Below the pieces are notes generated by a model that was given only the letters and a program-made list of their open reading frames with translations, was not told the origin of the DNA and did not search any database. Both the position numbers and the translations under genes were made by a program. This document shows positions 33,585 through 44,929 of a DNA stretch of 64,000 nucleotides, one piece after another. Within the stretch, counting starts at the first letter, position 1. The number at the start of each line of letters is the position of its first letter. This DNA is from Vitellaria paradoxa (lineage: Eukaryota; Streptophyta; Magnoliopsida; Ericales; Sapotaceae), in NCBI GenBank assembly GCA_019916065.1, contig CM034233.1, positions 11,117,573 to 11,181,572 on the forward strand. Reading direction: 5' to 3'.

Positions 33585-33975
33585 TTGGGATACCACACAA
33601 CCTTTGAGAAAAAAAGCTTGCATCTCTATGATCCTAGTCCATCTTCAATGCCTTCACCAAAGCTTTGGAAAGTAATTTGGAATATCAACACCTTACCTAA
33701 GATTAGACATTTTCTTTGGAAAGTTATAAATAACTATTTGCTAACTAAAGCAAATCTGGTGAAGAAATGATGCTTCAAAGATCCTTCCTGTCAGATTTTT
33801 CATGAGGAAGTTGAAACTGTTGAACATGTTTTATTTAGATGCAATTGGACCAGAAGTGCTTGGTTTGGTAGCAATCTCACATACAGATTGAATCTCCCAA
33901 ATATCTCTGCATTTGCTAAATGGATAGAAGACATCATTGTTGATTTAAAGGATAAACCAGAGCCTCTCTTCTATT
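33585..33975 (+). pseudogene. LINE zf-RVT region remnant
   Basis: The order LWKVIWNINTLPKIRHFLWK, then C-F-K-D-PSC, then EVETVEHVLFRCNWTRSAW is the zinc-binding region that follows the reverse transcriptase in plant L1 elements. One stop (TGA at about 33768) interrupts it. Confidence 0.85.
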
Positions 33976-34926
33976 ACTAATTTATGTTAGAGCATATGGA
34001 AATCTAGAAATGAGTCAAATGACTTTATTTTCAATGGCACCCCAATCTCACCTTCAGATACCATTTGCAAAGCCTTAAATGCTACAAGAGAGTAGCTAGA
34101 AGCTATGCTATCCAAGAATCAAAAGGCAACTCATATTCTTGGTGTAGAAACCCACTCCTGGGATCTTCCTCCTGTCACGCCCCGAATTTTCATAACCGAA
34201 TGCTCAGGGGTGACTTGAGATTTATTTATTGGGTATAAAAATAAGATGATAATAATACGCTATCACACCCCAGAATTTTCCTCCGAACTGGGGTTGACCC
34301 GCAAAAAAAATTTAAGATATTCAAAATCTCTTGTTTATCCCAAACAATATTTATAAGTCATTGGATTGAATCATTTGATGGGATTTCAACTACAGGGCAC
34401 AAAGTAAAGATAGAGAAAAATATTACAGAGCCATCTAAGTGTCTCAACCACACAATTAACATTACATACCAAATAAAAGCAAATTAGGTCTAAGCTTAAT
34501 AATTACAATCATCCAACAATTATTACAGACCACAAAAATAAAGTCCTCCAGCTCTGTACAGGAAAGAAAAAAAATAGATAACTCTTCTGATGGAATATTT
34601 AAGAGAAATTAATCTCTTTCTAGCTCATCTTCAGTAACCCTGTGCTTAATATCCTGAAAAAAATATTTCCACAAGGGGTGAGCTACTAAAGCCCAGTAAT
34701 CAGAATCTCCTAGGTGCCTATATGCAGTGATTGTAATACTATACTGTATTAAGTGACCCACTACAGTGAATGTGTTTAGGTGGCATACTGTTTATGCAAC
34801 AATTAATTCAATAGATCTCAACTGAATAATGTAAATTATACTTACAACGGTTCGATGAAACCATCACCGTAACTACTATTTTACTTACATGTAAAAATAG
34901 TTAAATATAGATGTGTGTACCACAAT

Positions 34927-35040
34927 GAAGTCTGTGTCGCAGTGGTAGGGATCTCAGATTTAGATCTTCAAGGTCTCATGATCAAACCCCGTGGCGATAC
35001 AGGTTTCATATATATCTATATATATTTATATATTTTTTTT
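34927..35040 (+). mobile_element. Possible tRNA-derived SINE remnant
   Basis: An A-box-like TCGCAGTGGTAGG and, about 35 bases later, a B-box-like GATCAAACCCCG are followed by TA-rich and T-rich sequence. Spacing and order suit a pol III promoter, but no target duplication was found. Confidence 0.35.
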
Positions 35041-35769
35041 AAATATTCATCAAGAAGAATTAAATATAATTAAATAATTCCAACACATCATTCATAGATA
35101 AACAAGAGTGGTTGCTAGTCATAGTAAAATTTTGTAAAGGAGTTTAATCTAAATCCTCCTATGATAATGATAATCATACTCCTATCCTCCTCTACCCCCA
35201 GTCTTGGGAACCAGTGACTTTACGGGCTTAACATCCAATGCATTCCGACGGTGTTACCCACCAAAAACCTAGCCGTCGCGACCGGCTACCTAACTGGCTA
35301 GGTCAGAAGGGAACATCTCCCAAATAAAATCCATGTTCCCATCTTCATCTAAAATACCATTTCTACCCACCCATCACCCTATTGCCAAAAATAGCTTTAG
35401 CATCGAGTGCCTTAATTTCTTCTCACCCTTTTACATTCCCAAGGGTACCTTGTATGAAAATAAGACATTTTTAATAACAACTGGTAATGTTCCCGGGTGA
35501 TGAATCAAAAGTGAGATTATTCAGTCACATGCAGTATATTTTTAAGCATTTTATCTAAATCCATAATTTAATAATAATTCTCAATAAATTAAAAATTTAA
35601 CATAGTCACCAATATCATTATCACAAAGGTAGGTATTACATGTAAATTAATAAATAGCAAGTAAAAAAATAATTTAGAATATGAATAGTATTTTAGTTAA
35701 TTATTTTGACAAGTTTACCATACCACATTTGATAAAAATAAAATTTTTTTCTAATGGTATATTAATTAA

Positions 35770-35860
35770 GCTGAGATTGGTAGCTTAGTGGGTGGGCGAC
35801 CCTAATTGCGATTTAAAGTCACAAGTTCGAACCTCATTGGCTGCAAATCTCGATTTTTAC
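35770..35860 (+). mobile_element. tRNA-derived SINE-like sequence
   Basis: It shows an A box TTGGTAGCTTAGTGGG and a B box AAGTTCGAACCTC with tRNA-like spacing. The overall 73-base stretch does not fold into a complete tRNA, so it is more likely a SINE head or a tRNA relic inside the 3.7-kb insert. Confidence 0.45.
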
Positions 35861-37868
35861 TTCTTTTACCTTTTATTTTATTATTTTATGGAATATAAAG
35901 ATAATAAATAGCTCTTGGACTTATATTTAATTTTTTTAGCAAAATTGATAAGTTTTATTTTATCCAAAATAATTTGAATAAATTTTCAGTCATCATCTTA
36001 TTTATAACCAAACCCTTATCATACTTTTTCGGCTTCAAGATATCCACAAATGTCCACAGAATTCCAATGTTTAGGAAGGTATTAAATAAGTTTCATTAAA
36101 TTCACTAATCATAAAAATATAGTTATATAACATGCTAGGTTGACAAAACAATGCCTAAGAATAGATCAGCTTCATTTAAGGAAGACCAAATGAGAAAAGA
36201 ACAAGTCCATTATTTCTTTTGGGTATTTTATCAAATACTGGGCATTTTATTTTGAATAAGTCATCCAACTATCCATGATGAAACTGATTATCTAAGTCAA
36301 TTATTATCAATATTAGAGTATCAAATAATACATAATATCCAATTTAGAATAATTTCATATCAATAGAAATTATTAACATGACAATAACTAACAGAAGATA
36401 ATTGGAAATTTAAATAAATCTTTAAACATAAATTTCTAAAAAAAAAAAATCTAAACAAGCATTAATTAAAAACTAAGCAGAAATAGCAGCTTGAAAGAAA
36501 ATTCATATAAAATAGAGCAGAACTCCAATATCTATAAACTTTATATCTGTAGAAACTAAACTTCAAGACCTACAATTTTCATGTTTTATACCTTTTAAAA
36601 TTTTAAGGTCTAAAGGTACAAAAACAATCTTGAATTCAGTTTGTTCAGAAAATACAGTTTTACACGTGCTCAGTATTTTGGGCATAACTTTTGACTCACA
36701 ATTCGGATTGATGCAATTCTTTTTGGGTTGGAAAGAAAACTGAAAGGGCTACAACTTTTATGTTTTAGCCGAAGCCTAATTCTACCGTTTTAGGGGTCAA
36801 AAGCACATTAGAAGTTACAAATAGAGAGTTGTCAGCATACTGAGTTACATCAGTTAAAATTTTGGCTTCCCTACCCCCAATAGACGGGTATTTATTTTTA
36901 TCACAATCAAGTTTCATACTTCAAACCAGAAAATGTATCAAATATATTTTAGGAGGTTCGTCATCCTACCTCAATGAAAATATTGGTGACCAAGACTGTA
37001 AAGGAAAAATGAGTTGAGCTTTGAACATCACCCAAATTGAAAAAATTTCAAGCCTTTCTTCTTCCTCCAAACAACACCAAATGTCCAACCACACTTGATA
37101 AAAATATATATTTTTCTCTCTTATTATTTTTCTTCTCTTTGAAGGCACGCAATTTATAGGAATTATGGGAGTGTAGAGAAAGTTATTGGTGGAGAAAATA
37201 ATCATGCTTCAAATCAACTAAAGTAAGATCATGCATATACAATTGGTAGCATGATCCAAGAATCATGCTTTCTTTTTTGACTATCTAATCATATAATTTA
37301 AGAAAGGTGATGGAGGATGGATGAAGATGGGTGGCATGATCCAGAAATCATGCTAGCTTTTTAACAGTTTAAACAAATTATTTAAAAGATGCTTTAAGTA
37401 TTTATATCATGCTAGCTAAGTAATTTGGAAGAATGCTTTAAAGTCATTAATGTAGGGTCTTCTTTTTGACTAATTAGCCACCTAATTTGAGAGATTGTGA
37501 GAGATGTATGGAAGATGGAAAATGAAGTTGTCGGAAAATAATTTAGAGTTACTATTCATGAGTCAACTCAATGAGTGATAAAGTGAATTGAAGTGAGTTG
37601 AGGTGAGTCAAAAGAAAGGGTTGACCCATGAGTTAATGGGCTTGGGTTGAACCAATTAGGTAATTGGGCTAAGAATTGTTTGGATAAAAGTTTAGAAGTT
37701 TTACATTAAACACCCACATAGAGTGGAATTAAATCCGAAAATCTTTCTAACTAATTTTATCATTCCAAAAATTTTCAAATGCTCAATTTCCTAGATTTAT
37801 ACTATAATAAATATCGCCACCACACTTAAACAAATTTATTAAAAGAAAAAAAATTCAGGTTATTACAC

Positions 37869-38211
37869 CTCCTCTAGAGCAAGTCAAATTCAATTGTGAT
37901 AGTGCCTATTGTGCTACTACTAAATCTGCTGCTTTTGCTGTCATAGCTAGAAATGCATCCGGTGCAATTGTAGACATAAAATATAGTTGCATCCGAGTTC
38001 TTTCTACCCTCACAGCCAAAGCATGGGCTATTAGAATCACTTGCCAAATGGCCTTAAGTTGGGAGTTATTGGGACCCTCTTTTGAATGTGATGCTTCTAC
38101 TGTTATCTCCTCTCTTCTATCTAGTTCCAACCATCCTTCATAGGAGATATCCTCTATTCTTGAGGATATTTAAGCCTGGATGACAACTTGTTTGTGGTCT
38201 TTCACTTGGTG
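37869..38211 (+). pseudogene. LINE RNase H remnant, first part
   Basis: VKFNCDSAYCATTKSAAFAV, IARNASGAIVDIKY, AKAWAIR and SFECDASTVISSLLS match the RNase H (RVT_3) domain that ends plant L1 proteins (NFDGA.., GxxxRxxxG.., ExxAL.., E.D). It resumes immediately after the 3.7-kb insert and is cut at 38211-38216 by the miniature LTR element. Confidence 0.8.
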
Positions 38212-38216
38212 TAGAC

Positions 38217-39343
38217 TAATAAGAAAAAAGAATGAATGGAAAAGTTAGAAAAATTATATATATTAAATATGTAAAATACAATGAAATAGCAACCCTATTT
38301 ATAGGGTTACAAAGTAGAAATAAAATAAAAGAGAAATCCTACTTTTATAAGTTTACCTAAACTCTACTACTAGTTATCTGACTATTATCCAAACTCTACT
38401 ACTAGTTATTTGATATACATTAACATCCCCCCTCAAACTCGAGGTGAAAAATTAGAGATCAATTTAAGTTTGGAGACTAATAACTAGAAAGCAATCAACA
38501 CACTCCTTTCGCTTCATGCAGGTTACACGCCCAAAGGCCAAGAACTTAGCCCTTGTTACACACTCAAAGGTCATAAACTTAGTTCTAGTTACACGCCTTA
38601 AGAGGTCACAAACATAGCTTTGGTGACACACTGAAAGGTCACGAACCCAACTCTACTTACACGCTTAGAGGTCAAAAACTTAGTTTTGTTTACACGTGGT
38701 AAGATCACAAACCCAAATTTACTTACACGCCTACAAGTCACAAACGTAACATTAGTTACACACTTTAAGGTCATGAATCCAAATCTACTTATATGCTTGA
38801 AGGTCAAGAACCTAATTTGCAGGGGAAAACGCGTTGAATGGCTAAAGCACGTAAAGCCAAAAGCGCAAGATAGCGCATGCAAGTCTCCAACAAAGTAATT
38901 GAAGTATTTAATAAAGAAACTAAAGCAAAAGGAAGTATCTCCAAAAGAAAAACTTGAAATTTAAAAATTTCTAGAAAACTAGACATGATATAAATAAAAG
39001 TAATATGAACTTTGGCAAAGGAACAGCGGAGGCGACTATGACGGCAACGCTAGAAATGGCATCGCCGACGGTAAAAAATGTGGCTATTATATGACTAATT
39101 TACATAGAATTAAAAATCATGAGTTCTAATACCATGATAAAAGAAAAGAATGAATGAAAAAGTTAAAAAAATTATATATATTAAATATATGAAATACAAT
39201 GAAGTAACAACCCTATTTATAGGATTACAAAGTAGAAATAGAATAAAAGAGAAACTTTACTTTTATAAGTTTATCTAAACTCTACTACTAGTTATCTAAC
39301 TATTATCTAAACTTTATTGCTAGTTATTTGATATACATTAACA
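38217..39343 (-). mobile_element. Miniature LTR retrotransposon (TRIM/LARD-like), 1127 bp
   Basis: Two direct repeats of 209 bp, 38217-38425 and 39135-39343, are the LTRs. Read on the minus strand they begin TGTTAATGTATATC and contain a TATA-like CTATAAATAGGG. Next to the 5' LTR (39134 downward) is TGGTATTAGAACTCA, close to the initiator-Met tRNA primer site TGGTATCAGAGC. Next to the 3' LTR is the polypurine tract CTCGAGTTTGAGGGGGGA (38443-38426). Target duplication is TAGAC/TAGAA (38212-38216, 39344-39348). No gag or pol is present, so it depended on other elements. Confidence 0.9.
38521..38822. repeat. 39-bp tandem repeat inside the miniature LTR element
   Basis: About eight imperfect units of the form GTTACACGCCTAAAGGTCACAAAC..A fill nearly half of the internal region. 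On the minus strand they keep a 94-codon frame open, with a 13-residue period (F.T...RVS..GF); this is probably a consequence of the repeat length, not coding. Confidence 0.8.
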
Positions 39344-39348
39344 TAGAA

Positions 39349-39480
39349 GATAGGCAAATGTTGCAGTCTATTTTCTTGCTTCTAGATGTCTTAATGGTTC
39401 ATTTCCAAATAGAAACTCTCTTGTCAATTTCTCTATTGAATTGATCCATATTATTGAAAGGGCGAAACTTATAATATGTT
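39349..39480 (+). pseudogene. LINE RNase H remnant, last part
   Basis: Just after the miniature LTR element the frame RRQANVAVYFLASRCLNGSF resembles the end of plant LINE RNase H (SR.AN.AAHFLA). Joined to SFTWCR before the insertion it restores the domain order. Confidence 0.65.
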
Positions 39481-39518
39481 TATGAATTGCAATATATTTC
39501 CCCAGTTTCCAAAAAAAA

Positions 39519-40422
39519 AAATTGTAGTAAAATATAAAAAAATAATTACCTTATATAAGAATACAATAAAATTTGTAAGCCATTGCATCTTGAAACAATA
39601 AAGATATTAATTAATTATGAAAAATTTTAAATAATTTTTTTGGTGATAAATTTAAATATATTATAATATGTCATATGTGCATAATGAAATTCACACTTAA
39701 ATCAATAATGTTTTATTTGACTAATTTTTCTTTTTCAGAATAACTATTTCAACGAAAATAATGAATTGACTCTCAAATTCTTTGATTACAGATTTATATA
39801 ATCATCAAACTACGTATTAATTTACTATGTTTTGTGCTTAATTGCGTACCTTGAATTTCCAATATCAACTAGAATTTTATAGGATGAATATAAATTTTAG
39901 AAAATTTCAACTCTCCCCCTCAACAAGAGTTGACTTCTATTGTTGGAGACAATAACACTCAATTCTATAAACAACTTTTTGCATATATGTATATATCTTT
40001 CCATATGTAGGAGATTAATTAATTAATTTCCTTGTCACCATATTAAAAAATTAGAAGAGGTGGATGGGAGGTTGATTAATGATTATCCTCAGCTGTAAAA
40101 AGAAAGGCAAGAAACGAACAAAGATTACTCTCCAAGGCTTTCAATCTTCGATCCACCTGAGACTGGGAAGGTCCATAACATATATACGTGTGGGTGTGCG
40201 CGCGCGCATGTGTATTATGTTCTGCATGCAATTATTAGATTTGGCCTGTGATTTTTATCATCGTTTACCTTCAATGATTCGTGGAATGAATGATAATGCA
40301 TCGATCCTAAACACCATCCGTGCATGCACATGGCAGATCATGGTTTGCTGGTCTATATATATACATATATTGATTAGTCAACTTTAAAATAGGATTTAAA
40401 TAATATGATGAGTTTATCATTG
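39519..40422. other. Intergenic AT-rich DNA, no gene recognised
   Basis: There is no coding similarity. An alternating GTGCGCGCGCGCATGTGTA stretch near 40194-40213 has Z-DNA-like purine-pyrimidine alternation. The 102-codon open frame at 40079-40387 is unrecognised and has no splice or family support. Confidence 0.45.
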
Positions 40423-40583
40423 GGTGTTTAGTTGGTTAAAACTAATCAAAATTTACTAAAATTTAATAATTTTTATCAACTTTTTATACTTTCTTCCAAT
40501 TAAATTTTATTACATATTACTTTTACATCAAATATTTATACTTTTATTGTATTTTTTGACCAAACTTTTACTAATTAAACACC
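40423..40583. mobile_element. MITE-like element, about 161 bp
   Basis: Ends GGTGTTTAGTTGG and CTAATTAAACACC form 13-bp imperfect inverted repeats with AT-rich DNA between. No convincing target duplication was seen. Confidence 0.55.
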
Positions 40584-40635
40584 ACGTAGTTTGTTTTCCA
40601 TAAATTATTGCTGATAGAAGATTGAGAATTAATTA

Positions 40636-40998
40636 GGCCCTATTTGGCATCACAAACAAACTCTATAAATATCTATAAATCTCCAACAACCCGTCTACCT
40701 CTAATTTTCTCGTCATTACGAATTTCAAAAAATTTCAATATTTCGCTAAAAAAATAAAAAATTTGGAAGTAGGTTAACCGAATTTATAAATTTTTTATAC
40801 AATCATATATTCTTCGTGTCGAAAGCTTTAAACGAGTACTATTGTTACTATTTTTTGTGAATTTTTTTGAATCTGTGAGAACAGATTTGAAAAACCGTTC
40901 CCACGGTTTGCAACTTTTTAGAAAAAAATGACGCCAAAATTAATCTGAAATCACATTTTATCTCAATTTATCTTATTTTTTCTTACTCCAAATGGGCC
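40636..40998 (-). mobile_element. Tourist-like MITE B, 363 bp
   Basis: Ends GGCCCTATTTGG and CCAAATGGGCC are inverted repeats flanked by TTA on both sides (40633-40635, 40999-41001). Inside, TTTCGCTAAAAAAATAAAAA and ATTCTTCGTGTCGAAAG are the reverse complement of words in MITE A at 29606-29970, so the two are relatives in opposite orientation. Confidence 0.8.
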
Positions 40999-41001
40999 TT
41001 A

Positions 41002-42398
41002 GTGTCATTAATTTGATGGTTTAAATTTGATAGTTATATATCTACTTTAGACGAAATTCAATTTGTTTAAAAAACTCACGCATACGGCTACTTTAATAAA
41101 GTAATTAGGAACGTTAACCGTGCTTGAAACTTTTATTGTTGCAAATTTCTTAAAAACTAAGAGTAAATAAGAATAATACATAAGTAAGATTTCAACCTTC
41201 TCCCAACATACAAATATATTGTTACAGTTTAATTTGTAACAATTCTATTTTTGAACCAAAAAATAATATATAAATAAGTTATTAAACTTATACACAATAT
41301 ACAATACACTTCTGTTGTTCAATTGAAATGATTTCATCTCTAAACTAACGAATAATGTATAAATAAGTTTCTGAATTTATACCTAATCTATAAATACCCT
41401 ATATAATTTAATGTATAACAATTTCATTCCATTGAAAAACTATTGACATGGACCAAAATTTTGATGTGTCAACTTAATACATGGGTATATAGTGGGGAAA
41501 ATTTGTCCTAGGATTGCTCGACACATTTAAATCTCTTGCAGTCAAACCACTATGATGTTTGATAATTTTGTTAGATTGAATTTATCCGAGTTAATGGTTT
41601 AATTGCAAAGAGTTAGGAAAGAGGGTCATTATTTGTCTCACATCCTCATTTTTATTGTCCTTTGCCTAATGGTGCATGTATTTATACATAAGATATAAGT
41701 TCAAAATTTTATTTATTCATACTCTTTGGTTCATGAATATAGAATTGTTACATATTAAATTGTAGGGGGTATTTGTACACGGGTGTAAATTTGAGACTTA
41801 TTAATTTATATATTATTCTTCGTTCATGAATGAAATTATTATAAGTCAAACTATATAGGTATATTTGTATTTTATGTATAAGTACAGGAATTGTTTATAT
41901 ATTATTTCAAGTACATTTCTAAGCTTCATGAAATTTATTTTTTTTAAAGAAAAAATAAACGAAATATATATAAATATATATATGTCAATAAAATTCACCT
42001 ATCATCAAATTGACGTCAATTCAATTATGGAAATGAAAATAAAATTTAATTAAGGTTTTGATGAAATTTGAGTATTAGCTAAAACGATATTGAATTGGAA
42101 TTAATATTAACTTTTGCTCTTTTGATAAATGCGGATATTTTTGCCACCAAAGAAAGGCAAATTTAACACTAGAGCTCCAAACGCCAACTGTACATTACAA
42201 TTTATTTATTTTTTAATAAAAAATTACAATCATATCCGCACATTACAAAAGTCTCTTTCTATATCATATTTTTATTTTTTTGGGCCCCCCGGGGGGGGGA
42301 GGTTATCTGGGTAGCAAAAATTACTATCCTCTCTATCTTGCCGCATATAGTTTGAATCTTTTATGTGACTCACACGAAGTGGAGTTATCATATATATT

Positions 42399-42457
<59 letters not shown>

Positions 42458-42487
42458 TTTTTATTTGTGGAATGGTTTTTCTTTGAT
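41002..42487. other. Intergenic AT-rich DNA with a long TA microsatellite
   Basis: No gene is seen. It contains diverged repeats of phrases such as ATTTCATCTCTAAACTAACGAA, a GGGCCCCCCGGGGGGGGGA tract at about 42281-42299, and an uninterrupted (TA)n at 42402-42455. Confidence 0.5.
42402..42455. repeat. TA microsatellite, about 54 bp
   Basis: Pure alternating TA, self-complementary. The open frames of isoleucine and tyrosine on both strands come from it. Confidence 0.95.
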
Positions 42488-42506
42488 ATTGGAAGTAATT
42501 TGTATA

Positions 42507-42634
42507 AAAGGGAAGTCTTAATGCAACGGTAAGAGTTACCGTCGTGTAACTTGAGGTCATGGGTTCGAGTCGTGGAAACAGTCTCTTACAAATGTAGGGT
42601 ACAAGGTTATGTGCACTGTTTTTTTTTTTTTTTT
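42507..42634 (+). mobile_element. Au-like SINE, copy 1
   Basis: The tRNA-related head has a B box GGGTTCGAGTCGTGG, followed by GAAACAGTCTCTTACAAATG and AGGGTACAAGGTTATGTGCAC, which match the conserved body of plant Au SINEs as I remember it. A T-run closes it. It is flanked by ATTGGAAGTAATTTGTA at 42488 and 42635, a target duplication of at least 17 bp. Confidence 0.85.
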
Positions 42635-42651
42635 ATTGGAAGTAATTTGTA

Positions 42652-42754
42652 ATGGTAAGAGTTACTGTCGTGTAACCTGAGGTCATGTGTTCGAGTCATG
42701 GAAACAGTCTCTTACAAATGTACGGTATAAGGTTATGTGCACTACTTTTTTTTT
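42652..42754 (+). mobile_element. Au-like SINE, copy 2 (5'-shortened)
   Basis: This begins at ATGGTAAGAGTTACTGTCG, lacking about 19 bases of the head of copy 1. It keeps TGTTCGAGTCATGGAAACAG and the CTCTTACAAATGTACGGTA body and ends in a T-run. A third copy of the flank (ATTGGAAGTAATTTGTATA, 42755-42773) follows, so the two SINEs and three flanks alternate. Confidence 0.8.
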
Positions 42755-43084
42755 ATTGGAAGTAATTTGTATAAGGCTTGTGTTTAGAATTAAATAAATT
42801 AGTATAAATTTATAAAAATTGTAATCTTATAATTTATACTATGAGTTTAAAATTTAAATTTTATTGAAACTTATAAAAGTTTGTGGAGGTTTGAGGCTTG
42901 GTTCGGGGAAGTAAAGGTAGTTTTTTTAGTTAATTTTTTAATTTTTATTAATATGGTATTTTTATCTTTAAAAATTTAAAAAAATTAAAATATAAGAAAA
43001 TAAATTTAATTATTTTACCAATAAATAAAAAAATTAATAAATAAATAAACCAATTAACACAACTTACCAAACGGTAACTGAACA

Positions 43085-43226
43085 GAGACAAATGGATCCG
43101 ATATTTCAGTATTTTTGTTTGATGAAATATGCGGACTATTACGCACAGCCGCACAAGACAAATGGGTCCGATATTTCAGTATTTTTGTTTGGTGGGGATA
43201 CGTGGACTGTTAGGCACCGCCGCACA
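43085..43226. repeat. 70-bp direct duplication
   Basis: GACAAATGG.TCCGATATTTC followed by AGTATTTTTGTTTG, then a CGGACTATTACGCACAGCCG-like segment, occurs twice in tandem (about 43086-43156 and 43157-43226) with about ten differences. Confidence 0.8.
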
Positions 43227-44670
43227 ACTTTCACGTTTATGTACGGAAGGTTTGGTAGTAAAATTTTCAATAAAAAATGACTTATTTTTTATGTTTAAGT
43301 ATTTGATAAATCATTAATTTTTATCATTTTTTATTTGTTATAATAATTTTTCAATTCAAAAGTTTTTAAAAATTATTAAAAATTACTAATAGTTATTAAA
43401 AATTATTAAAAAAAATTTAAAATTATTAAAAATTTTACCAACCTTAAAAGTTATAAAAAAAAAATTATTAAAATTTATTATTTACTTCACTAAGCGCACC
43501 TCTCAATTAATAACTTTTAATAACAAAAAAATTACTAAAAATTATGTCGTCGAATGCACGCCACCCCACGGGTAACCAAAATGGATGAGGATATATGTAG
43601 ACCACAGATTCCTCGTCTCGGACACCGACCGCAATTGAGCCGGTCGTGTTCCTTGTGGATCTTTTTCATAGAATTTCCCGTCGAGAGGTTGCGGAGTTAC
43701 CGTCATGCCCCTATTAGGCTTGGTAAATCTTTGACTTTGATTAAAAAACTTTAGATGATTTTTTTTTCCTACTTCTCCCCTATTTATTCTGATCAAAATT
43801 TAAATGTATAAAATTAATATATTCTCTTAAAGTTTATATTAAACCAAATCTCTTGCCTAATTCAATTTTTACATAAAAAATTAATCTCATAAATTTTATA
43901 TTTAATTTTATATATTGTTTCATTGTATTACTTATCCTGTAAATTTTATTTCTCAGTCAATGATTTTTGTTGGATGCTGATGAAATTTTTGATAATTAAC
44001 TTTAATTTAATGACTTATTTTTTTTATTTTGTGATAATTAATCTCTTCACATTAAAGTACTAATTAAAAATAAAATGATAAACGATTTGATCAAATTTTC
44101 TTGGCTAAAAACAAGATACTAAAAATGGCATCAAACGTAATTGACTTGAAAATATTATTATATTACACTGCTTTAATTCATTTTTATCATTATATATGAA
44201 AATGTTTAGAATTATGAAAGTTAGTATAAATTTATAATAATTATAGTATGATGATTTATATAATGAATAAAAAAATTTTAATTTTATAAAAAATTATAAA
44301 ATTTTGTGGAATTTTTATAGAGCTGCAAAGAAGCCCTAGGTATACCTAGGCAACCGTAGTTTATATAACATGGATATTAATTAAACGACCAGAATGATGC
44401 TTGGGACTCGCATGCGAGTTGGGGGAATGTATCAAACATTAACCAACTATCTAATAAATTTGTGAAAAATATGAGAAACAGTTACCCCTACAAGTTACAT
44501 AATCCGAGGTCATAATGGGATATGCAACGCGCCCCCCCCCCCCAAAATATATATATATAACAAGATATAAAATTTTAACATATATTATCCCTAGTTCTCA
44601 AATTAAAGACAATTCAAATTTTGTTATCGTAACAACAACCATCAAAATAGGCATATTTAGCTATAATGTT
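43227..44670. other. Intergenic AT-rich DNA, no gene recognised
   Basis: AT-rich words (AAAATTATTAAAAATT) dominate 43320-43540. A less AT-rich part at 43550-43760 has overlapping short open frames on both strands but no recognisable product. A C-run joined to AAAATATATATA is at about 44532-44547. Confidence 0.45.
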
Positions 44671-44827
44671 AGGTCTGTTTAGTCACACCAAAACTCACCA
44701 AAAATCACAAATTTTAACTAATTTTTGTACTTTCCTTCAATAAAAATTTTCAACATATCACCTTTGTGTCACATCTTTCTACTTTTATTGTACTTTTTCC
44801 TCTATTTTTTGTCTACCAAACAGGTCC
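44671..44827. mobile_element. MITE-like element with AGGTCTGTTTAG ends
   Basis: The left end GGTCTGTTTAGT and the right end ACCAAACAGGTCC are inverted repeats around 130 bp of AT-rich DNA. The flanks do not show a clear duplication. Confidence 0.5.
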
Positions 44828-44929
44828 AACATAATATACAACAACATAATTATCATTTCTGGTAAAGTATCAATAAATATACCTCAAATAAATTAATATG
44901 TCAAGCCTAAATTTGGGAACTATACCATG

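Larger units (their letters stand above)
34173..37867. mobile_element. TG...CA element of 3.7 kb inserted in the LINE (solo LTR or non-autonomous LTR element)
   Basis: The insert starts TGTCACGCCCCGAATTTTC and ends GGTTATTACA. It is flanked by CCTCC at 34168-34172 and 37868-37872, a 5-bp target duplication, and LINE coding resumes right after it. TG/CA ends plus a 5-bp duplication point to an LTR-retrotransposon product. No gag or pol reading frame is visible, so a very long solo LTR or a non-autonomous element fits best. A second start-like motif, TATCACACCCCAGAATTTTC, lies at 34261. Confidence 0.75.
31505..39518 (+). mobile_element. Decayed plant L1-type LINE, split by two later insertions
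   Basis: Coding pieces appear in LINE order on +: endonuclease end, reverse transcriptase, zinc-binding zf-RVT region, and a plant-type RNase H. An A-run at about 39508-39518 after CCCAGTTTCC is a plausible 3' end. The 5' end is truncated within the endonuclease (near NDIR.., about 31530). Stops and frameshifts are frequent. Two younger elements interrupt it, at 34173-37867 and 38217-39343, and LINE coding similarity resumes on the far side of each. Confidence 0.85.

Noticed and set aside
40079..40387. A 102-codon frame on + in intergenic DNA
   Set aside because: No family resemblance, unbiased composition, and it is surrounded by MITEs; length is within chance for this window.
42280..42560. 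Open frames rich in isoleucine and tyrosine on both strands
   Set aside because: They are translations of the TA microsatellite.
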